The notes beneath the pieces are model-generated. The model searched no databases, had not been told where the DNA came from, and saw only the letters and a program-made list of their open reading frames with translations. Position numbers and translations under genes: made by a program. Positions 58,982 to 64,000 of a stretch of 64,000 nucleotides of DNA are shown piece after piece (position 1 is the stretch's first letter; each line of letters starts with the position of its first letter). This DNA is from a bacterium (GTDB lineage Bacteria > Bacillota > Bacilli > Lactobacillales > Streptococcaceae): assembly GCA_905221375.1 (NCBI GenBank), contig CAJNCY010000001.1:1-64000 (forward strand), given 5' to 3'.

Positions 58982-59924
58982 ATGGATGGCTAACAATCAA
59001 TTCCAGACCTTGCCCTTCCAATGTCCAAGCTTCAACATCACTTGGTAGGATAAAGTGGCTACCTTTTTGGATTGGATAATTTTTCCCGTCAACAGTTAGT
59101 TGACCTTGACCAGCCAAGACACTCAACAAACTGTAGTCAGCTGTCTTTTCGAAGTCAACTTTTCCAGTAATTTCCCACTTGTAAACTGCGAAGAAGTCAT
59201 TAGACACAAGAAGAGTTGAACGCAAATCATCAGCTTTGATAGTTACAGGACGGCTATTGGCAGGCTCTCCAATGTTTAAAACATCGATAGATTTTTCAAG
59301 GTGAAGTTCACGCAAGTCGCCCTTGTCGTCCTTGCGGTCAAAGTCATAGACACGGTAAGTGGTATCGCTAGACTGCTGGGTTTCAAGAATCAAGATGCCT
59401 GCTCCGATAGCGTGCATGGTGCCACTTGGTACATAGAAGAAATCTCCGGCCTTAACAGGCACTTTTGTCAGCAAGGCATCCCAGTTCTTGTCCTCGATTT
59501 GCTGGCGGAGTTCTTCTTTTGACTTGGCATTGTGACCATAGATAATTTCTGAACCTTCATCCGCTGCGATAATGTACCAGCATTCTGTTTTTCCGAGCTC
59601 ACCTTCATGCTCTAGTCCATAGGCATCGTCTGGGTGAACTTGGACACTGAGCCAGTCGTTGGCATCCAGAATCTTAGTCAAAAGTGGAAATACAGGTTCT
59701 AGACGATTGCCAAACAACTCACGGTGTTCCGCATACAAAGTAGCAAGATCTGTTCCCTCGTAGCGACCATTGGCAACTTTAGAGACACCATTTGGATGGG
59801 CTGAGATGGCCCAATATTCTCCGATTTTTTCACTTGGGATGTCGTAGCCAAACTCATCACGTAGCTTGGTTCCACCCCAGATTTTTTCTTGCATAACTGA
59901 TTGTAAAAATAATGGTTCTGACAT
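58980..59924 (-). CDS. manA: Mannose-6-phosphate isomerase
   Basis: 314 residues, type I cupin. Metal ligands in LSVQVHPDDAYG and GKTECWYII, a further His in PSGTMHAIGAGILILE, and the conserved Arg in TYRVYDFDR. Interconverts mannose-6-P and fructose-6-P. Stands alone between terminators. Confidence 0.95.
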   Translation of the reverse strand: MSEPLFLQSVMQEKIWGGTKLRDEFGYDIPSEKIGEYWAISAHPNGVSKVANGRYEGTDLATLYAEHRELFGNRLEPVFPLLTKILDANDWLSVQVHPDDAYGLEHEGELGKTECWYIIAADEGSEIIYGHNAKSKEELRQQIEDKNWDALLTKVPVKAGDFFYVPSGTMHAIGAGILILETQQSSDTTYRVYDFDRKDDKGDLRELHLEKSIDVLNIGEPANSRPVTIKADDLRSTLLVSNDFFAVYKWEITGKVDFEKTADYSLLSVLAGQGQLTVDGKNYPIQKGSHFILPSDVEAWTLEGQGLELIVSHP

Positions 59925-60044
59925 CTTATTCTCCTGTCTGATTTTTCTCCCCTCATTATAGCAAAAAGCTAGACCTAATTGAACTCTTTTTCCTATTATA
60001 TAAAGTAGGGAGAAGATTTTATAAAAATAGTGAACAAATGTGCT

Positions 60045-61736
<1,692 letters not shown>

Positions 61737-62084
61737 CTATTTCATACGATAAAAATCAATCACTAAACCAGCAGGACCTTTAACTAATAAAGACTCTGTT
61801 CCCCAATCCGTTTCACAAGGACCGTGTAAAATCTCGATATCAATCTCTTTTAAACGTTGGTAATTCTGGTCTACATCCTCAATCTCGATATGAAGAATGA
61901 TTCCTGACTGAAAAACTTCCAAAGGAATCAAATGATTTTGGGACAACATGAAACAATGACTGCCAATCGTAAACTGAGCAAAACCATCGTCAACATAATC
62001 AGCTTTTTTATCCAAAATACGCTCCAAGTCAGCACAGACTTGGGGAACATCTGAAACGATAATATCTAATTGATTTAAATTCAT
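61737..62084 (-). CDS. VOC (glyoxalase/bleomycin-resistance) family protein
   Basis: 115 residues, a single betaalphabetabetabeta pair set: LDIIVSDVPQVCADLERIL, then ILHIEIEDVDQNYQRLKE and LLVKGPAGLVIDFYRMK. The family covers metalloenzymes and drug-binding proteins; no metal triad is obvious. Function unknown. Bracketed by two near-identical terminator hairpins. Confidence 0.85.
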   Translation of the reverse strand: MNLNQLDIIVSDVPQVCADLERILDKKADYVDDGFAQFTIGSHCFMLSQNHLIPLEVFQSGIILHIEIEDVDQNYQRLKEIDIEILHGPCETDWGTESLLVKGPAGLVIDFYRMK

Positions 62085-62098
62085 TTACTATCCTCCAT

Positions 62099-62125
62099 AA
62101 AAAGACCGGATTGCTCCGATCTTTT
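62099..62125. terminator. Terminator upstream of the VOC gene (second twin)
   Basis: AAAAGACCGGATTGCTCCGA then TCTTTTC; serves read-through from spxB. Confidence 0.75.
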
Positions 62126-62132
62126 CAAGTTT

Positions 62133-62236
62133 CGCTCTAAGAAAATCAAAGAATAAACAAGGCATCGAACCGCAGGCAGTACTGGAGTACGGCAAGGTGA
62201 AGATAACGCAGTTTACATTTGATTTTCGACGAGAGA
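62133..62236 (-). repeat. Degenerate BOX element
   Basis: Retains AGAAAATCAAAGAATAAACA, CCGCAGGCAGTAC, GGAGTACGGCAAGGTGAAGA and TTTGATTTTCGACGAGAG, in the same orientation as the other BOX copies but with many changes. It sits just after the spxB stop. Confidence 0.75.
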
Positions 62237-62238
62237 AA

Positions 62239-64000
62239 TTATTTAATTACGCGTGATTGCAAACCTTCTTCTTCCAAGAAGAGACGGAATGGTACGAGTT
62301 CTTCTGCTTCGTATTTTTCTTTGAAGGCTTTGATTGCTTCTTCTGAGTGAAGTTTTGGATCCAATTCAAGTACTTCTACTGGAAGTGGACGGTGTTGACT
62401 GATGCGCGCATCGATAACAACAGTTTTACCTTCTTTGTTCAATTTAACAGCTTCTGCAACAACTGCATCGATGTCTTCGATACGGTCAACTGTAAATCCA
62501 ACAGCTCCTTGAGCTTCAGCGATTTTCGCATAGTCAGCATTAGGGAAGTCACAACCAAACAAGTGTTTGTTTGTGTCTTCGTATTTGTCCTTGATGAAGG
62601 CATATTTACCATTTGAGAAGACAACGTTGATAACTGGAAGGTCGTATTGAACGTTTGTGATAACGTCTGGGTAGCACATGTTGAATGCACCGTCACCCAT
62701 GATGTTCCATACTTGGCGATCTGGATTGTCTTTCTTAGCAGCGATACCACCAGGAAGGGCAATACCCATTGTCGCAAAGAGTGGAGATGTACGCCACATG
62801 TTCTTAGGTGTCATGTGAAGGTGACGAGTAGATGTTTGAGTAGTGTCACCTACGTCGATTGAATAGATAGCGTCTTGATCAGCATGTTTGTTGATTGCAT
62901 TGTAAACTTGATACAATTGCAATTCACCCTCAGTTTTACCTTCGATTTTGTTCATGTAATCACGCCAGTTTTGGTTGTTCTTAACGTTTGCACGCCACCA
63001 TGGAGTTGATTCAACTGGGTTTACTTTGTCAAGGATTGCTTTAGCTGCTTGACCTGCATCTCCAAGGATTGAAGCGTCTAGGGCATGACGTTTACCAAGT
63101 TTGTAAGGGTCGATATCGACTTGGATGAATTTTTCAGTGTTCTTGAATGCTTCGTAAACTTCAGCAAATGGGAAGTTTGAACCAAGGAAAAGAACTGTGT
63201 CTGCTTCAAAGACCACTTCGTTGGCTGGTTTCCAACCAACACGGTAAGCAGAACCTGTCAAACCTTCATAGTTCCATTCGAAAGCTTCAAAGTTTTTACC
63301 AGTTGTGATGATTGGTGCTTTGATTTTACGTGACAATTCAGTGATCACTTCACCAGCTTTAACACCACCGTAACCAGCATAGATAACTGGGCGTTCAGCA
63401 TTGTTCAAGATTTCAACAGCTTTGTCGATTTCAGCTTCGTTCAAAGCAGGAGCGATGAATGAACGTTCGTATGAACCAGATCCATAGTATGAGTTTTCGT
63501 CGATTTCTTGGAAACCGAAGTTTACTGGAATTTCAACAACAGCTGGACCTTTTTTAGAAACAGCAGCACGGCAAGCTTCGTCGATTACTTTTGGCAATTG
63601 CTCAGCGTAAGCTACACGTTTGTTGTATACAGCGATACCGTTGTACATTGGGTTTTGGTTCAATTCTTGGAAAGCATCCATGTTGAGTTCGTTAACTGGA
63701 CGTGATCCAAGGATCGCTAGGAATGGAGTGTTATCCATAGCTGCATCGTAAACACCGTTAATCAAGTGAGTCGCACCTGGACCACCTGAACCAACTGCAA
63801 CCCCGATTGAGCCGCCGAATTTAGCTTGCATAACCGCTGCAAGAGCACCTGTTTCTTCGTGGCGAACTTGCAAGAAGCGGATATCTTTGTCTTCAGCCAA
63901 AGCGTCCATCAATGAGCTGAGTGTTCCTGATGGGATACCGTAGATTGTGTCTACGCCCCATGTTTTCAATACATTAAGCATTGCTGCAGATGCAGTAATT
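62239..64000 (-). CDS. spxB: Pyruvate oxidase SpxB (5' end just outside window)
   Basis: Over 585 residues visible; the frame runs past the methionine at 63981 to the window edge (ITASAA), so only about five residues are missing. Makes acetyl-phosphate, CO2 and H2O2 from pyruvate with ThDP, FAD and Mg. ThDP-fold motifs: [42 protein letters not shown]. It is close to pneumococcal SpxB, but [18 protein letters not shown] and [12 protein letters not shown] differ from what I recall (FSNTEYAFIKNKYEDT, FGVDFTNADYAK), which fits S. mitis or a relative. Source of the group's H2O2. Confidence 0.96.
   Translation of the reverse strand, partial: ITASAAMLNVLKTWGVDTIYGIPSGTLSSLMDALAEDKDIRFLQVRHEETGALAAVMQAKFGGSIGVAVGSGGPGATHLINGVYDAAMDNTPFLAILGSRPVNELNMDAFQELNQNPMYNGIAVYNKRVAYAEQLPKVIDEACRAAVSKKGPAVVEIPVNFGFQEIDENSYYGSGSYERSFIAPALNEAEIDKAVEILNNAERPVIYAGYGGVKAGEVITELSRKIKAPIITTGKNFEAFEWNYEGLTGSAYRVGWKPANEVVFEADTVLFLGSNFPFAEVYEAFKNTEKFIQVDIDPYKLGKRHALDASILGDAGQAAKAILDKVNPVESTPWWRANVKNNQNWRDYMNKIEGKTEGELQLYQVYNAINKHADQDAIYSIDVGDTTQTSTRHLHMTPKNMWRTSPLFATMGIALPGGIAAKKDNPDRQVWNIMGDGAFNMCYPDVITNVQYDLPVINVVFSNGKYAFIKDKYEDTNKHLFGCDFPNADYAKIAEAQGAVGFTVDRIEDIDAVVAEAVKLNKEGKTVVIDARISQHRPLPVEVLELDPKLHSEEAIKAFKEKYEAEELVPFRLFLEEEGLQSRVIK

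Overview
This window is a low-GC Firmicute chromosome of the Streptococcus mitis/pneumoniae group. Evidence for this: choline-binding proteins with GW(x)nWYYL repeats, BOX elements, a PezAT toxin-antitoxin pair, pyruvate oxidase SpxB, several LicD proteins, and proteins close to pneumococcal AroA, FtsX, SpxB and MsrAB as I recall them. Several features fit a commensal S. mitis-like strain better than a pneumococcus. These are an unusual trypsin-like choline-binding protease, an LtaS-like synthase beside the aro operon, and gene order: the rplJL-to-aro block and the ptsG-to-spxB block lie far apart on the S. pneumoniae TIGR4 map as I remember it. The species is inferred, not proven.

Region 1 (1-6400) is accessory. 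It holds the C-terminus of a tyrosine recombinase, an IS4-family element with a frameshifted transposase that split the terminator of a choline-binding-protein operon, that two-gene operon (a choline-binding serine protease with a homopolymer frameshift in its signal-peptide codons, then a CbpF-like protein), two copies of a ~120-bp RUP-like repeat, and pezAT.

Region 2 (6400-16700) is core, all on the minus strand: rplJ-rplL with an L10 leader, mtaD, a heterodimeric ABC exporter, msrAB, hom-thrB and mecA.

Region 3 (16800-23300) is a surface-glycan/teichoic-acid-type cluster. It encodes a Wzx/TacF-like flippase on the plus strand, facing a minus-strand operon of LicD3-like, GT2, a polymerase-LicD fusion and another LicD protein. 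A strong bidirectional terminator separates the two.

Region 4 (23400-34430) is a long minus-strand aromatic amino acid operon: RlmI-like methyltransferase, aroD, aroE, aroB, aroC, tyrA, a membrane-protein pseudogene, a YlbF-family gene, aroA, aroK, pheA and an LCP (psr) protein. The promoter at 34423-34451 places the first ATG at or next to the transcription start.

Region 5 (34530-39150) has a plus-strand LtaS-like phosphoglycerol transferase, then a junction of decayed mobile DNA (boxC remnant, IS200/IS605 left end with truncated tnpA), a CshB-like helicase and a BOX element.

Region 6 (39150-64000) is core: ptsG with a cre palindrome, ftsEX, prfB with its programmed frameshift, a CBS-ACT protein, livJHMGF, ylbG, clpP with a CtsR box, upp, dCMP deaminase, tetR/degV, an HI0933-type flavoprotein, DUF1697, a TipA-type MerR regulator with a 19-bp-spacer promoter, an NSS transporter, manA, a GH1 6-phospho-beta-glucosidase, a VOC protein and spxB (its 5' end just beyond the window). 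No tRNA, rRNA or CRISPR array was seen. I found no clear new defence or biosynthetic system. The strongest candidates for new biology are the possibly phase-variable choline-binding protease, the polymerase-LicD fusion, and the IS inserted inside a terminator hairpin.
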